This document shows positions 36,042-45,481 of a stretch of DNA of 64,000 nt, one piece after another. This DNA is from Lentilactobacillus fungorum (GTDB taxonomy: Bacteria; Bacillota; Bacilli; Lactobacillales; Lactobacillaceae). The stretch is from positions 44,974 through 108,973 of the forward strand of contig NZ_BNJR01000019.1 of assembly GCF_016860605.1 (NCBI RefSeq), read 5' to 3'. Each line of letters starts with the position of its first letter. Position 1 is the first letter of the stretch. The notes under the pieces are model-generated. The model was not told the origin of the DNA, ran no database searches, and saw nothing but the letters and a program-made list of their open reading frames with translations. The translations under genes were made by a program, and so were the position numbers.

Positions 36042-37889
36042 TTGGATACAAAACTAAAAACACGAGACGACATTCGTAACATTGCAATTATCGCCCACGT
36101 TGACCACGGTAAAACGACTTTGGTTAACGAGATGCTAAAACAATCAGATACTTTGGACCAACACGTTCAAATTGAGGATCGAGCCCTTGACTCAAACGCG
36201 ATTGAACGGGAACGGGGAATCACCATCCTGTCAAAAAATACCGCTGTTAAGTATGGGGATAAACAAATTAATATTTTGGATACCCCAGGGCATGCTGATT
36301 TCGGTGGCGAAGTTGAACGAATTATGCGAATGGTTGATGGGTGTTTATTAGTCGTGGATGCTTTTGAAGGAACAATGCCTCAAACGCGGTTTGTTCTTAA
36401 AAAGGCGTTGGAACAACATTTAACGCCAATCGTTGTCATTAATAAGGTTGACCGTGAAGGCGCCCGCCCAGAAGAAGTTGTCGACGAAGTGTTGGATTTG
36501 TTTATCGAACTTGGCGCCGATGAAGAACAACTGGACTTTCCAGTGGTTTATGCATCAGCTATGAACGGAACTTCAAGTTATGATTCAGACATTAGTACGC
36601 AAAAGCATACGATGAAGCCAATCTTTGATACGATCATCAAGGATATCCCGGCACCAATTGATAACTCTGACGAACCCCTTCAGTTCCAAGTTGCGATGCT
36701 TGATTATAACGACTTCGTAGGTCGAATTGGTATTGGCCGAATCTTCCGGGGAACGATCAAAGTCGGCGATAACGTTACAGTTATGAAACTTGATGGGACA
36801 AAGCAAAATTTCCGAGTTACCAAATTGATGGGCTTCTTTGGCCTTAAGAAAGAAGACATTCAAGAAGCCAAAGCAGGTGACTTGATCGCGGTTTCTGGCA
36901 TGGAAGATATCAATGTTGGCGAAACGGTTGTATCGCCTAATGACTTGGAACCATTACCAATCTTGAGAATTGACGCACCAACTTTGCAAATGACTTTTGG
37001 GACCAACACGTCACCATTTGCTGGTCAAGATGGTAAGTTTGTGACGGCTCGTCAGCTGGAAGACCGATTAAGACGTGAACTGCATACTGACGTTTCTCTG
37101 CGAGTTGAAGATACCGATAACCCGGGTGCCTGGACAGTGTCTGGCCGTGGGGAATTACATTTGTCAATTTTGATTGAAACTTTGCGTCGTGAAGGGTATG
37201 AATTACAAGCTTCCCGTCCAGAAGTTATTTATCGTGAAGTTGATGGTCAAATGTGTGAACCATTTGAATCAGTTCAAATTGATACACCGGATGAATATAC
37301 TGGTTCTATCATTGATACCCTTTCTCAACGAAAAGGCGAGATGCAAAACATGGAAACAACTGATAACGGTCAAACTCGGTTGACTTTCTTGGCACCATCT
37401 CGGGGATTGATTGGATACTCAACTGAATTCTTATCAATGACTCGTGGATATGGTATTTTGAACCATACTTTCGAAAAGTACCTTCCGGTTATTAAGGGCT
37501 GGAACCCTGGTCGAAAGAAGGGAACGCTGGTTTCCATGAATGCTGGTAAAGCAACCACTTATGCCATGATGGGAATTGAAAGCCGGGGGACGTTATTGAT
37601 TGACCCAGGGACTGAAGTCTATGAAGGCATGATTGTTGGTGAAAATAATCGTGAAAATGATATTACGGTTAATATCACCAAAGGAAAGAATTTGACTAAC
37701 GTCCGGGCTGCTGGTTCTGATGATATGGCTAGAATCAAAACGCCGACACACTTGAGTCTTGAAGAATCACTTGAATTCTTGAACGAAGATGAGCTATGTG
37801 AAGTAACGCCCCACCATATTCGTTTGCGAAAGAAGATTTTAAACTCTAACGCTCGAGAAAAAGAAGCTAAGAAGCGCAAGCACAGCTAA
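36042..37889 (+). CDS. typA: Translational GTPase TypA/BipA
   Basis: 615 residues, ribosome-binding GTPase related to EF-G that supports 50S assembly and growth at low temperature or under stress. G1 is [10 protein letters not shown]2 region [13 protein letters not shown]3 [12 protein letters not shown]4 NKVDREGA; then beta-barrel, EF-G-like domains and the BipA-specific C-terminal domain ([31 protein letters not shown]). Start is the TTG at 36042 with GAAGGGAAG upstream. The P2 palindrome follows in place of a simple terminator. Confidence 0.96.
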   Translation: MDTKLKTRDDIRNIAIIAHVDHGKTTLVNEMLKQSDTLDQHVQIEDRALDSNAIERERGITILSKNTAVKYGDKQINILDTPGHADFGGEVERIMRMVDGCLLVVDAFEGTMPQTRFVLKKALEQHLTPIVVINKVDREGARPEEVVDEVLDLFIELGADEEQLDFPVVYASAMNGTSSYDSDISTQKHTMKPIFDTIIKDIPAPIDNSDEPLQFQVAMLDYNDFVGRIGIGRIFRGTIKVGDNVTVMKLDGTKQNFRVTKLMGFFGLKKEDIQEAKAGDLIAVSGMEDINVGETVVSPNDLEPLPILRIDAPTLQMTFGTNTSPFAGQDGKFVTARQLEDRLRRELHTDVSLRVEDTDNPGAWTVSGRGELHLSILIETLRREGYELQASRPEVIYREVDGQMCEPFESVQIDTPDEYTGSIIDTLSQRKGEMQNMETTDNGQTRLTFLAPSRGLIGYSTEFLSMTRGYGILNHTFEKYLPVIKGWNPGRKKGTLVSMNAGKATTYAMMGIESRGTLLIDPGTEVYEGMIVGENNRENDITVNITKGKNLTNVRAAGSDDMARIKTPTHLSLEESLEFLNEDELCEVTPHHIRLRKKILNSNAREKEAKKRKHS

Positions 37890-37946
37890 TTAAATATCAC
37901 AATCATTCTGTAACTTAGCACTAGTTTGCCCAGGCTTTCATTTGTG

Positions 37947-38175
37947 AGACTGGGGCAAACGCTGATAATTCCAGAATTATGCAAAATACCACCTATTTCG
38001 AAGGTCATTCCGATCTTTTAAAATGGGTGGTATTTTGCGTACATGGCAAAGATCAACCGTCTGCCATGTATACGCCAGGCATTTCATGGTCGTCGCAGTT
38101 TTTCTACTAATTATGGATGGAGAGCTAAGTTGCAATTACGGGGAAGAAATAAATCAAATCTTGTTCGGGTCTTTT
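37947..38175. repeat. Palindromic element P2 copy II
   Basis: The longest and most decayed P2 copy, between typA and ftsW. GACTGGGGCAAACGC marks the left end. The first internal hairpin is GCAAAATACCACC/GGTGGTATTTTGC and the second is TACATGGCA/TGCCATGTA. The right part keeps AAGTTGCAATTACGGGG and GAAATAAATCAAATCTTG, homologous to copies I and III. The preceding GTTTGCCCAG (about 37924) also pairs with CTGGGGCAAAC and may terminate typA. Two short frames inside are not considered genes. Confidence 0.75.
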
Positions 38176-38335
38176 TATATGGCAAACAAGTCCTGGTTAA
38201 CTGGTTATTAATTAAGCGTTCAATCATCTTTAAAATTTGATGATCTTGATAAACTTCGTTATTTCAGGCGAAATAGATATGATATAATGAGGTTCGATGT
38301 GATAACAGTTGAACTTAAAAAGTGGAGTGAAGCCC

Positions 38336-39511
38336 TTGTCTCGGTTTAAAAACATGGATTATTTTATCTTTATCCCATACCTGATAATGTCGGTTATTGG
38401 GATTATTATGGTTTATTCGGCCAGTGCAAATATTGCGGTTCAAAATGGCGGCAGCCCACTGAGTTATTTTAAAAAACAACTTATTTTTGTTGTTTTAAGC
38501 GTCATCATCGTTTTACTAATGAGCCGATTTAAGATTCATAAATTACGGAATAAACGGTTTTTATCCTATTTGGAGATTGGCTTTTTTGTTGTTTTGGTGG
38601 GCTTGTTAGCTATCGGAACCACAATTAACGGTGCGGCGGGCTGGATTCGCCTCGGGCCGTTTAGCATCCAGCCCGCTGAATTTGTCAAATTTTTTATTAT
38701 CATTCGCCTTGCCAATATTATTGACGCTAGACAAGACCTGATTACCCAATCAGCTTCTGAGTGGTGGCACCAACTTTGGCCAACAATCGTGCGGGTTGGT
38801 ATCTTGATTGCCCTTATCTTTTTACAGCCGGATGCTGGTGGGGCGGCCATTAATTTTGCGATTGCCTTTGTCATTTTCATGGCCAGCGGTATTTCGTGGA
38901 AAAAGGCTTTGGCTTTCTTGGGTGGTGGCGTGGCGTTAGTCGTCGCCCTCATTCAGTTTGTTTTAGTGCCACTGTCGAAGACTGATCTTTTTGCCAATTC
39001 TTATCAACTGCAGCGAATTATTGCGTTTACTAATCCATTTGGGCATGCAACTGGGGCGGGCCAACAACTGGTTAATTCCTACTATGCGATTAGTAATGGT
39101 GGTTTGTTTGGGGTTGGCCTGGGTAATAGTGTCCAGAAGACGGGATATTTACCTGAACCGAATACTGATTTTATTATGGCCATTTTAACGGAAGAGCTTG
39201 GTGCAATTGGGGCGATTTGTGTGATGGCACTACTGACATTCATTATTGCCCGAATCGTTCTGATTGGCGTTCGAAGCACACACCCGTACCACAGCCTGAT
39301 TTGCTATGGGGTTGCGACTTATATGACAATTCAAACTCTGTTTAATATGGGCGGGGTCCTCGGGGTCCTGCCGATTACTGGCGTGACTTTTCCGTTTATT
39401 AGTTATGGGGGATCAAGTATTTTAACTCTATCGTTTTGCTTAGGGTTGGTGTTAAATATTTCAGGACGACAACACCAAGAACGGCATGCATTGCAAACAA
39501 CTACTGGTTAA
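38336..39511 (+). CDS. ftsW: FtsW/RodA/SpoVE-family cell-cycle protein
   Basis: About 391 residues with roughly ten transmembrane helices, a SEDS peptidoglycan glycosyltransferase. Typical segments are YSASANIAVQNGGSPLSYFKKQ near the N-terminus, IQPAEFVKFF, LQPDAGGAAINF, and the C-terminal PEPNTDFIMAILTEELG and FPFISYGGSS. The TTG at 38336 is chosen because GTGGAGTG precedes it; an in-frame TTG at 38309 has no ribosome binding site. Placement after typA and length favour FtsW (septal synthesis) over RodA, though this is not certain. Confidence 0.92.
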   Translation: MSRFKNMDYFIFIPYLIMSVIGIIMVYSASANIAVQNGGSPLSYFKKQLIFVVLSVIIVLLMSRFKIHKLRNKRFLSYLEIGFFVVLVGLLAIGTTINGAAGWIRLGPFSIQPAEFVKFFIIIRLANIIDARQDLITQSASEWWHQLWPTIVRVGILIALIFLQPDAGGAAINFAIAFVIFMASGISWKKALAFLGGGVALVVALIQFVLVPLSKTDLFANSYQLQRIIAFTNPFGHATGAGQQLVNSYYAISNGGLFGVGLGNSVQKTGYLPEPNTDFIMAILTEELGAIGAICVMALLTFIIARIVLIGVRSTHPYHSLICYGVATYMTIQTLFNMGGVLGVLPITGVTFPFISYGGSSILTLSFCLGLVLNISGRQHQERHALQTTTG

Positions 39512-39529
39512 TTTTAGGGAGATGTAAAT

Positions 39530-39811
39530 TTGGCATTTAAAATTGAACCAACAATGGGATTGATTGTTTATCTTTATTCAATTAAGCACGCCAAAAATTT
39601 AAAGCAGTTCGGTCGACTTTATTATGTATCGAAGCGAATGAGATATGCTTTACTTTATATTGACCAGGATCGTCAAACAGAGGTTATTAAAAAGTTAAAT
39701 TCCGAAAATTACGTTAAACAAGTCGTTCCTTCACATTTAAATGAATTAGTTCATGAGGTTGAGGGAAAGAATACGCTTGATGAAGATGATTCATTTGATG
39801 AAGATTTTTAA
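39530..39811 (+). CDS. ylbG: YlbG family protein (UPF0298)
   Basis: 93 residues from a TTG start with GGGAG upstream. Recognised by IVYLYSIKHAKNLKQFGRLYYVSKRMRYALLYIDQD, typical of the YlbG family; the acidic C-terminal tail is low complexity. YlbG binds RNA in some Firmicutes by family report, but its role is unknown. It is 18 nt upstream of rsmD, the conserved ylbG-rsmD-coaD order. Confidence 0.9.
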   Translation: MAFKIEPTMGLIVYLYSIKHAKNLKQFGRLYYVSKRMRYALLYIDQDRQTEVIKKLNSENYVKQVVPSHLNELVHEVEGKNTLDEDDSFDEDF

Positions 39812-39829
39812 GGTAGCGAGGTTAGTAGA

Positions 39830-40387
39830 TTGCGAATTATTTCAGGAAAATATGGTGGGATCAAATTAGTGCCGGTTAAGAGCGATCGAACGCGGCCAAC
39901 GACTGATAAAGTCAAAGAATCGCTGTTTAGCATGACAGGACCCTATTATGAAGGTGGCCGCTTTCTTGACTTGTTTGCCGGATCCGGGGCGGTCGGGATT
40001 GAAGCCGTTTCACGGGGCATGACGAGTGCGGTCTTAGTGGATAAACAGTTTCAAGCGATTCAAGCGATTAACGAAAACGTGGCTAAAATTCACGCTAAAG
40101 ACCAGTTTGAAGTGATTAAGGGCAATGCTGATACCGTGTTAAAGCAGCTTGCAGAAGCTGGCCAAAAATTTGATATGGTTTTTTTAGATCCGCCATATCG
40201 AAAGCAGCGAATAATTGACACAATTGATCGCTTAATGGCACTGGATTTGTTAAATGAAGAGGCAATCATTATCTGTGAAACGGATAATCAGACGGTATTG
40301 CCCATCAGTCACGGCTCAGTTGCCGCAGTTAAACAAAAGAACTATGGCTTAACTAATTTAACGATTTATCGATATACGGAGGCGTGA
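39830..40387 (+). CDS. rsmD: 16S rRNA guanine-966 N2-methyltransferase
   Basis: 185-residue SAM-dependent methyltransferase. It begins LRIISGKYGGIKL (TTG start), has RPTTDKVKESLFSM, the SAM loop FLDLFAGSGAVGIEAVSRG and the catalytic DPPYRK motif. The product methylates G966 (E. coli numbering) in the 30S subunit. It is 4 nt upstream of coaD, a very conserved pair. Confidence 0.94.
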   Translation: MRIISGKYGGIKLVPVKSDRTRPTTDKVKESLFSMTGPYYEGGRFLDLFAGSGAVGIEAVSRGMTSAVLVDKQFQAIQAINENVAKIHAKDQFEVIKGNADTVLKQLAEAGQKFDMVFLDPPYRKQRIIDTIDRLMALDLLNEEAIIICETDNQTVLPISHGSVAAVKQKNYGLTNLTIYRYTEA

Positions 40388-40391
40388 GTTT

Positions 40392-40868
40392 ATGACAACC
40401 GTTCTATATGCTGGGAGCTTTGATCCAATTACCTTGGGCCATGTGGATGTGATTCGCCGAGCTAGTCGTATTTTTGAAAAGGTGACCGTTGCGATTAGTA
40501 TTAATACGCACAAAAAAGCGACCTTTACACCTGAAGAACGAGCGGCATTTGCTAAAGATGCACTTTCAGAGTTAACAAATGTTGAGGTTCTTATCTCCAA
40601 CAAATTAACGGTGGAGCTGGCTGCAAGCTTGGGTATTACGGTTTTGCTAAGAGGTGTCCGTGGGAGTGCCGACCTGGATTCCGAGATGGCTATTGCTGGT
40701 TTAAATGAAAAACTGAATCACCGTATCCAAACGGTTTTTATTCCCACTGCCGCTGACTATCGGGATTTATCGTCAAGCATGATTAAAGAAATTGCCAAGT
40801 TCCATGGTGATATTACTAAATTTTTGCCCCGTCAAGCTGCCAACGCACTAAAAAACAAATTTTTGTAG
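40392..40868 (+). CDS. coaD: Phosphopantetheine adenylyltransferase
   Basis: 158 residues; transfers AMP from ATP to 4'-phosphopantetheine in coenzyme A synthesis. The nucleotidyltransferase motif YAGSFDPITLGHVDVI (T/HxGH) is at the N-terminus, RGVRGSADLDSEMAI in the middle and the second motif LSSSMIKEIAKFHGD near the end. Spaced 15 nt from the next gene. Confidence 0.96.
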   Translation: MTTVLYAGSFDPITLGHVDVIRRASRIFEKVTVAISINTHKKATFTPEERAAFAKDALSELTNVEVLISNKLTVELAASLGITVLLRGVRGSADLDSEMAIAGLNEKLNHRIQTVFIPTAADYRDLSSSMIKEIAKFHGDITKFLPRQAANALKNKFL

Positions 40869-40883
40869 AAAAGTGGTTAAAAC

Positions 40884-41921
40884 GTGATAAAGTCGAAGAC
40901 CAAACGGTATATCCTTGGCGTCCTTATTTTCTTGGTCATCCTTGCCGGAATGTTTTGGCCATTGCCAAATTACATAGAAGGACCGGGTGACGCAGCCAAT
41001 TTAAGTCAGATTGTTTCTATTAAGAATCACCCGGATCGGCATCAAGGCGAATTCATGCTTATGTCGGTAAGTATCGCTAAAGCGCGGCCAATAACGTATT
41101 TGTATGCAAAATTAAGTCCATATTATTCAGTTGTGTCTGATGCGAGTGTCACGGCTGGCCAAAATATGAAGGAATACGATAAGGTTCAACATTTTTACAT
41201 GGAAAGTTCAATTGGCCAGGCAATTTATACAGCTTATAAACATGCCCATCAGGCTGTTAAAATGGATTATCGGGGAATTTACGTCTTGTCCATTCAAAAA
41301 AAGTCTAAATTTCGCAACAAGCTGCAAGTTGGTGACGTTGTCGAATCAATCGATGGTCATCAGTTCACAAGCTCCACTGGGTTTGTAAACTATGTTAAGA
41401 AGCAAAAATTAGGTCAGCGGGTAACTGTCAAGTTTCGGCGTAATGGTCAACTCCATCAAGTTTCAGCACCATTAATGATGATTTCAAAGCATCGAGCGGG
41501 AATTGGCATCACCTTAACCGATGATGTTAAAGTACAAACAGATATCCCGATTAAGGTTAATCCGGGCGATGTTGGCGGCCCTTCAGGTGGGTTAATGTTC
41601 TCGTTGCAAATTTATTCGCAACTTACCGGCAAGGACTTACGTCATGGCCAAAAGGTTGCCGGGACTGGGACCGTTGATGGGCTGGGAAACGTTGGCGAAA
41701 TTGGTGGTATTGATAAGAAAGTTATCACGGCCAAGAAGCATGGCGCCAAAATTTTTTTAGCACCTTATATTAAGCCGACTAAGCAGATCCTCAAATTAGA
41801 GCCGGGTCATCTGACCAATTATCAACTCGCCAAAAAGACCGCTAAGAAGTATGCGCCATCGATGAAGGTTATTCCGGTTAAAACGTTCTCCCAAGCGGTT
41901 AAGATATTAGAAAAGCAATAA
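40884..41921 (+). CDS. SepM/YlbL-family serine protease with PDZ domain
   Basis: 345 residues with one N-terminal transmembrane helix (ILGVLIFLVILAGMFW), a PDZ domain (about residues 130-195: VLSIQKKSKFRNKLQVGDVVESIDG) and a Lon-type Ser-Lys protease domain with the serine in GDVGGPSGGLMFSL and the lysine in GGIDKKVITAKKHGA. In streptococci the homologue SepM trims competence pheromone; here the gene sits directly before comEA-comEB-comEC. It starts with GTG at 40884. A short terminator follows. Confidence 0.92.
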   Translation: MIKSKTKRYILGVLIFLVILAGMFWPLPNYIEGPGDAANLSQIVSIKNHPDRHQGEFMLMSVSIAKARPITYLYAKLSPYYSVVSDASVTAGQNMKEYDKVQHFYMESSIGQAIYTAYKHAHQAVKMDYRGIYVLSIQKKSKFRNKLQVGDVVESIDGHQFTSSTGFVNYVKKQKLGQRVTVKFRRNGQLHQVSAPLMMISKHRAGIGITLTDDVKVQTDIPIKVNPGDVGGPSGGLMFSLQIYSQLTGKDLRHGQKVAGTGTVDGLGNVGEIGGIDKKVITAKKHGAKIFLAPYIKPTKQILKLEPGHLTNYQLAKKTAKKYAPSMKVIPVKTFSQAVKILEKQ

Positions 41922-41922
41922 G

Positions 41923-41949
41923 GGATTAGAGAGTCTAATCTCTTTTTTC
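41923..41949 (+). terminator. Short terminator between the SepM-like gene and comEA
   Basis: GATTAGA-GAG-TCTAATC stem-loop followed by TCTTTTTT. Confidence 0.75.
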
Positions 41950-41978
41950 GTATCTAAAAGTTAGAAGGGAGGCACAGT

Positions 41979-42704
41979 ATGAATAGGATACGTGAGTTTA
42001 TTGATGACTATCTTTATCAAATATTGATTGGCTTGGTGAGTGTGATTGTTATTTTTATGTTTGTAATTGGCGGATTAATCCTCAAAGGCGGTTCAAAAGC
42101 AACCGTAGATGACACAACTAGTATCAGTGAAACTGCCACCAGCCAGAGTTCGACCAGCCAGATGACTTCTCAAGAAAGCACCCGGCAGATGGCGACCAGT
42201 TCTTCAGGAACCCAGCAAATGTATGTGGATGTAAAAGGCGCAGTTAAGAATCCTGGGGTTTACCAGATTAATGCAAATATGCGGGTGGTGGACGCCATTC
42301 ATCTGGCTGGCGGGTACAATCGATCGGCTGACCGAAAACAAATTAATTTGGCTCAGAAATTATCGGACCAACAGGTGATTTATGTGCCTATTCGTGGCGA
42401 AAAGCACGCCCCGAACACATCGACGATGACACCACAATCAGGCGCTGAAAGCACCGGCAGCGATACTGGCGAAGCAGGCAGCTCAACTACTGCCACTAGT
42501 GGTCAAAGCGGTGAACAGATTAATTTGAATACCGCGGATAAAGCTAAGTTGCAGGAGCTTTCTGGGATCGGGGATAAAAAGGCTGATCAAATCATTGCTT
42601 ATCGACAGGCCCACGGGCAATTCAAAAAGATTGAGGAGCTAAAGGATGTTCCGGGATTTGGCGATAAAACCTTTGATAATTTAAAATCTTCAATCTGTGT
42701 GTAG
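41979..42704 (+). CDS. comEA: Competence protein ComEA
   Basis: 241 residues: an N-terminal membrane anchor (ILIGLVSVIVIFMFVIGGLIL), a Ser/Thr/Gln-rich linker, an SLBB domain (YVDVKGAVKNPGVYQINANMRVVDAIHLAGG), a second Ser/Thr-rich linker and a C-terminal helix-hairpin-helix DNA-binding domain (INLNTADKAKLQELSGIGDKKADQIIAYR). It binds incoming double-stranded DNA at the cell surface for transformation. The gene is intact, preceded by AGAAGGGAGG, and followed by intact comEB and comEC. Confidence 0.95.
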   Translation: MNRIREFIDDYLYQILIGLVSVIVIFMFVIGGLILKGGSKATVDDTTSISETATSQSSTSQMTSQESTRQMATSSSGTQQMYVDVKGAVKNPGVYQINANMRVVDAIHLAGGYNRSADRKQINLAQKLSDQQVIYVPIRGEKHAPNTSTMTPQSGAESTGSDTGEAGSSTTATSGQSGEQINLNTADKAKLQELSGIGDKKADQIIAYRQAHGQFKKIEELKDVPGFGDKTFDNLKSSICV

Positions 42705-42752
42705 CCCAGATGACCGTTTTGAGATATGATTTAATTCATGGAAGGTGAAATT

Positions 42753-43229
42753 ATGGATAAGCGGATTAAATGGGATCAATATTTTATGATGCAAGCAGTC
42801 TTACTTGCATCAAGAAGCACTTGTGAGCGACTTTCCGTTGGCGCGGTCATCGTGCGCGATAAACGGATTATTGCTGGCGGCTACAACGGTTCGGTTGCCG
42901 GCGACGATCATTGTATTGACGTTGGCTGCTACTTGGTCGATGGGCATTGTTTGAGGACGATCCACGCTGAAATGAACGCAATCTTGCAATGTGCAAAGTT
43001 TGGCGAAAGCACGGATGGTGCCGAAATTTACGTAACAGATTTTCCCTGTCTCCAGTGTACGAAGATGTTGCTGCAAGCCGGAATTCGTAAGATTAATTAC
43101 TTAAGGAATTATCATAACGATGATTACGCGCAAAAACTCATCAAATTAAAAGATATTGCATTAAATAAAATTGAATTGACTCATTTTGATATGGATCGAA
43201 TTCCATTTGACGCCTATTTATCTGATTAA
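42753..43229 (+). CDS. comEB: ComEB, dCMP deaminase family protein
   Basis: 158 residues of the cytidine/deoxycytidylate deaminase family. The zinc site is visible in TIHAEMNAIL (His and catalytic Glu) and DFPCLQCTKMLL (two Cys). It is expected to convert dCMP to dUMP; despite the com name, its role in DNA uptake is unclear. ATG 42753 is chosen with AAGGTGA upstream; an in-frame ATG at 42738 precedes that site. Confidence 0.93.
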   Translation: MDKRIKWDQYFMMQAVLLASRSTCERLSVGAVIVRDKRIIAGGYNGSVAGDDHCIDVGCYLVDGHCLRTIHAEMNAILQCAKFGESTDGAEIYVTDFPCLQCTKMLLQAGIRKINYLRNYHNDDYAQKLIKLKDIALNKIELTHFDMDRIPFDAYLSD

Positions 43230-43264
43230 TTATTCGAAATTGGGTTATTTTTCCGGCATTAACC

Positions 43265-45481
43265 ATGTTACTGTTGAGTATGGCCCTACTTGGCGACCAT
43301 CTGATTGGGTTTCTTTTATTGGGCATTTTAGTTGTCAGGATTGCTACTTTGAGGCGCCTTTCAGTGATCATCGTTAGTATCTTCGCCGGACTTGCTTTCA
43401 TATTTTCTACCATGGTCATTAATTCGGAATTACAAAATCAGCCCACTGGGGAATTTACCAACCAGTCCTTCAAGGTTTATCCGGATATGCTAAAAGTAAA
43501 TGGGGCGAGTTTTAGCTATTTAGGCCGCTTAGATAACAAGCAACCCAACGTCATTTTCTATGGCCGCTTTAAAACATTGGCACAAAAACAGCAAGTTAGC
43601 CGGGCTGACAAACCGCTTAGATTAACTGTTAGTGGTAAGATTGCGGATTTTAATCCTGCAACCAACGTGAATCAATTTGACGCGCGCCGCTATTATCACC
43701 ATCAAAAGGTCGCCAAGGTGGTTGTTATTAAGGATATCCAGTCGTTTCAACCAGTCATGCGTTTGACGTTGGTTGATCGACTTCATTGGCTGCGCTCGCG
43801 ATTCAACCATTACTGTGAAACGTTGCCCAAGACACTAAAAATCTACGCATTGGGTTTGCTTTCTGGCAGCCGAGAAGCCGATTTTTTTAGCGAGATGACC
43901 GGGGTTAAGCAATTAGGACTCCTCCACATTTTTAGTATTTCTGGGATGCATGTCTATTATTTTCTAGCGATTATTGATCAGTGCCTGGGCTTGTTCAGGC
44001 TACCCAAAGCTGGTAAAGCTACCGTGGAATTGATGAGCATTGGGGCTTATTTTGTGTTTTCTGGTGGCTCTCCTGGTTTATTTCGAGCCGTTGTGATGGC
44101 GGTCATCGCAATTTTGAATCGTTTATTTAATAGCGGCTTGTCACGACTAGACATTTGGAGCTTAAGTTTAATCATCAATTTATTAATGATGCCGGAAGCC
44201 ATGTTTTTGATGGGGGTTCAATTGAGCTATGGGTTGTCATTTGGGCTGATTGTGGCGGCAGATTTTTCGTTTGTCAAACAAACGTTATTGTTGAACATGC
44301 TGACGTTGCCGATTTTGCTTTATCATATTTATGAGTGGCACGTCCTCAGTGTTGCGGTTAATTTGATCGTGTTGCCAATGTTTGGCAAATTCATCTTTCC
44401 GCTAGTAATCATTGGCACGTTAGTTGGTTTAGCAGTACCGGTTTTGGTGCTGCCAATTGACTGGCTGCTTAAAAGCTTTAACGACACCCTCAATTGGGCG
44501 AGCACGTTGCCTGGGTTGGTGACATTTGGCAAACCGGCATTGGTGATTGTGATCATGATGTTGATCCTCACGCTGGGGCTTGCCTTAAAACGGGGCCGGC
44601 CAAAGGTGTTGTTAGCCGGGCTCCTCACTTTGTACCTAGGTACATTTTTAGTCATCCACTTGCCCCTTAACGGTGAAGTCGTGATGTTTGACGTTGGCCA
44701 GGGTGACAGTTTCTTAATTCGAACACCGTTTAATCGAACCGTGACGTTAATCGATACGGGCGGTAAAGTCGATTTTAGTCGAACAGCTTGGGAGCATGGC
44801 ACCAAAACGTATCAAGCGGACCGATTATCAATCAATTATCTAAAAAGTGTTGGCATATCAAAGATTGATTTTCTTTGTGTTAGCCATCAAGACGCCGATC
44901 ACTGCGGCGATTTGCCGGCATTCATTCACAGCATGCGAATTGGCACCATTTTAATGCCACTTGGAATGGATCAAAATCCGAGCTTTATGAAACGAATTGA
45001 AGATCGTCATCAAAATACTAAATTGGTGCCGATTAACGATGAAAGCAAAGTAGTGGGGTTGCCACTTTCGATCTTGCATCCTCATGAGCCGGGTTTAGGC
45101 GAAAACCACGATTCGATGGTTTTGGCAACCCGGGTAGGTGGGATGAGCTGGCTGTTTACTGGCGATTTGGATCGGCTAGGAGAAATGGATACTTTGGCTC
45201 GGCATCCCGACTTGAAAATAGATGTTTTAAAAGCGGGGCACCATGGCAGCCGAACGTCATCTGACCCACAGTTTATATATCAAGTGAAGCCTAAAATTGC
45301 GCTGATTTCGGCTGGTCGAAATAATCGCTACCATCATCCCAACATTGAAACGATTCAAACACTTAATCAAGCAGGGATTAAAATTTACAATACTCAAACA
45401 CAGGGGATGGTGCGGTATCGTTATCGACAACAATCAGGCCATTTTGAAACAGTATTACATCAACATGAAGGGATGTCGTAA
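43265..45481 (+). CDS. comEC: DNA internalisation channel protein ComEC
   Basis: 738 residues: N-terminal hydrophobic segments and a soluble region, the ComEC core membrane domain (GLLSGSREADFFSEMTGVKQLGLLHIFSISGMHVYYF), then a C-terminal metallo-beta-lactamase-like domain with VMFDVGQGDSFLI, VSHQDADHCGDLP and AGHHGSRTSSDP. It forms the channel that moves single-stranded DNA into the cytoplasm and may degrade the other strand. The ATG at 43265 has no convincing ribosome binding site; the frame is open back to 43226 (encoding LIIRNWVIFPALT), so an earlier non-canonical start such as ATT is possible. It overlaps holA by one base (TAATG). Confidence 0.94.
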   Translation: MLLLSMALLGDHLIGFLLLGILVVRIATLRRLSVIIVSIFAGLAFIFSTMVINSELQNQPTGEFTNQSFKVYPDMLKVNGASFSYLGRLDNKQPNVIFYGRFKTLAQKQQVSRADKPLRLTVSGKIADFNPATNVNQFDARRYYHHQKVAKVVVIKDIQSFQPVMRLTLVDRLHWLRSRFNHYCETLPKTLKIYALGLLSGSREADFFSEMTGVKQLGLLHIFSISGMHVYYFLAIIDQCLGLFRLPKAGKATVELMSIGAYFVFSGGSPGLFRAVVMAVIAILNRLFNSGLSRLDIWSLSLIINLLMMPEAMFLMGVQLSYGLSFGLIVAADFSFVKQTLLLNMLTLPILLYHIYEWHVLSVAVNLIVLPMFGKFIFPLVIIGTLVGLAVPVLVLPIDWLLKSFNDTLNWASTLPGLVTFGKPALVIVIMMLILTLGLALKRGRPKVLLAGLLTLYLGTFLVIHLPLNGEVVMFDVGQGDSFLIRTPFNRTVTLIDTGGKVDFSRTAWEHGTKTYQADRLSINYLKSVGISKIDFLCVSHQDADHCGDLPAFIHSMRIGTILMPLGMDQNPSFMKRIEDRHQNTKLVPINDESKVVGLPLSILHPHEPGLGENHDSMVLATRVGGMSWLFTGDLDRLGEMDTLARHPDLKIDVLKAGHHGSRTSSDPQFIYQVKPKIALISAGRNNRYHHPNIETIQTLNQAGIKIYNTQTQGMVRYRYRQQSGHFETVLHQHEGMS

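Noticed and set aside
38023..38240. Two overlapping 62-65 codon frames between typA and ftsW
   Set aside because: Both run through P2 copy II; no ribosome binding site and no similarity to each other's homologues that I recognise.
44329..44805. 158-codon minus-strand frame opposite comEC
   Set aside because: Antisense shadow of a strongly supported gene.
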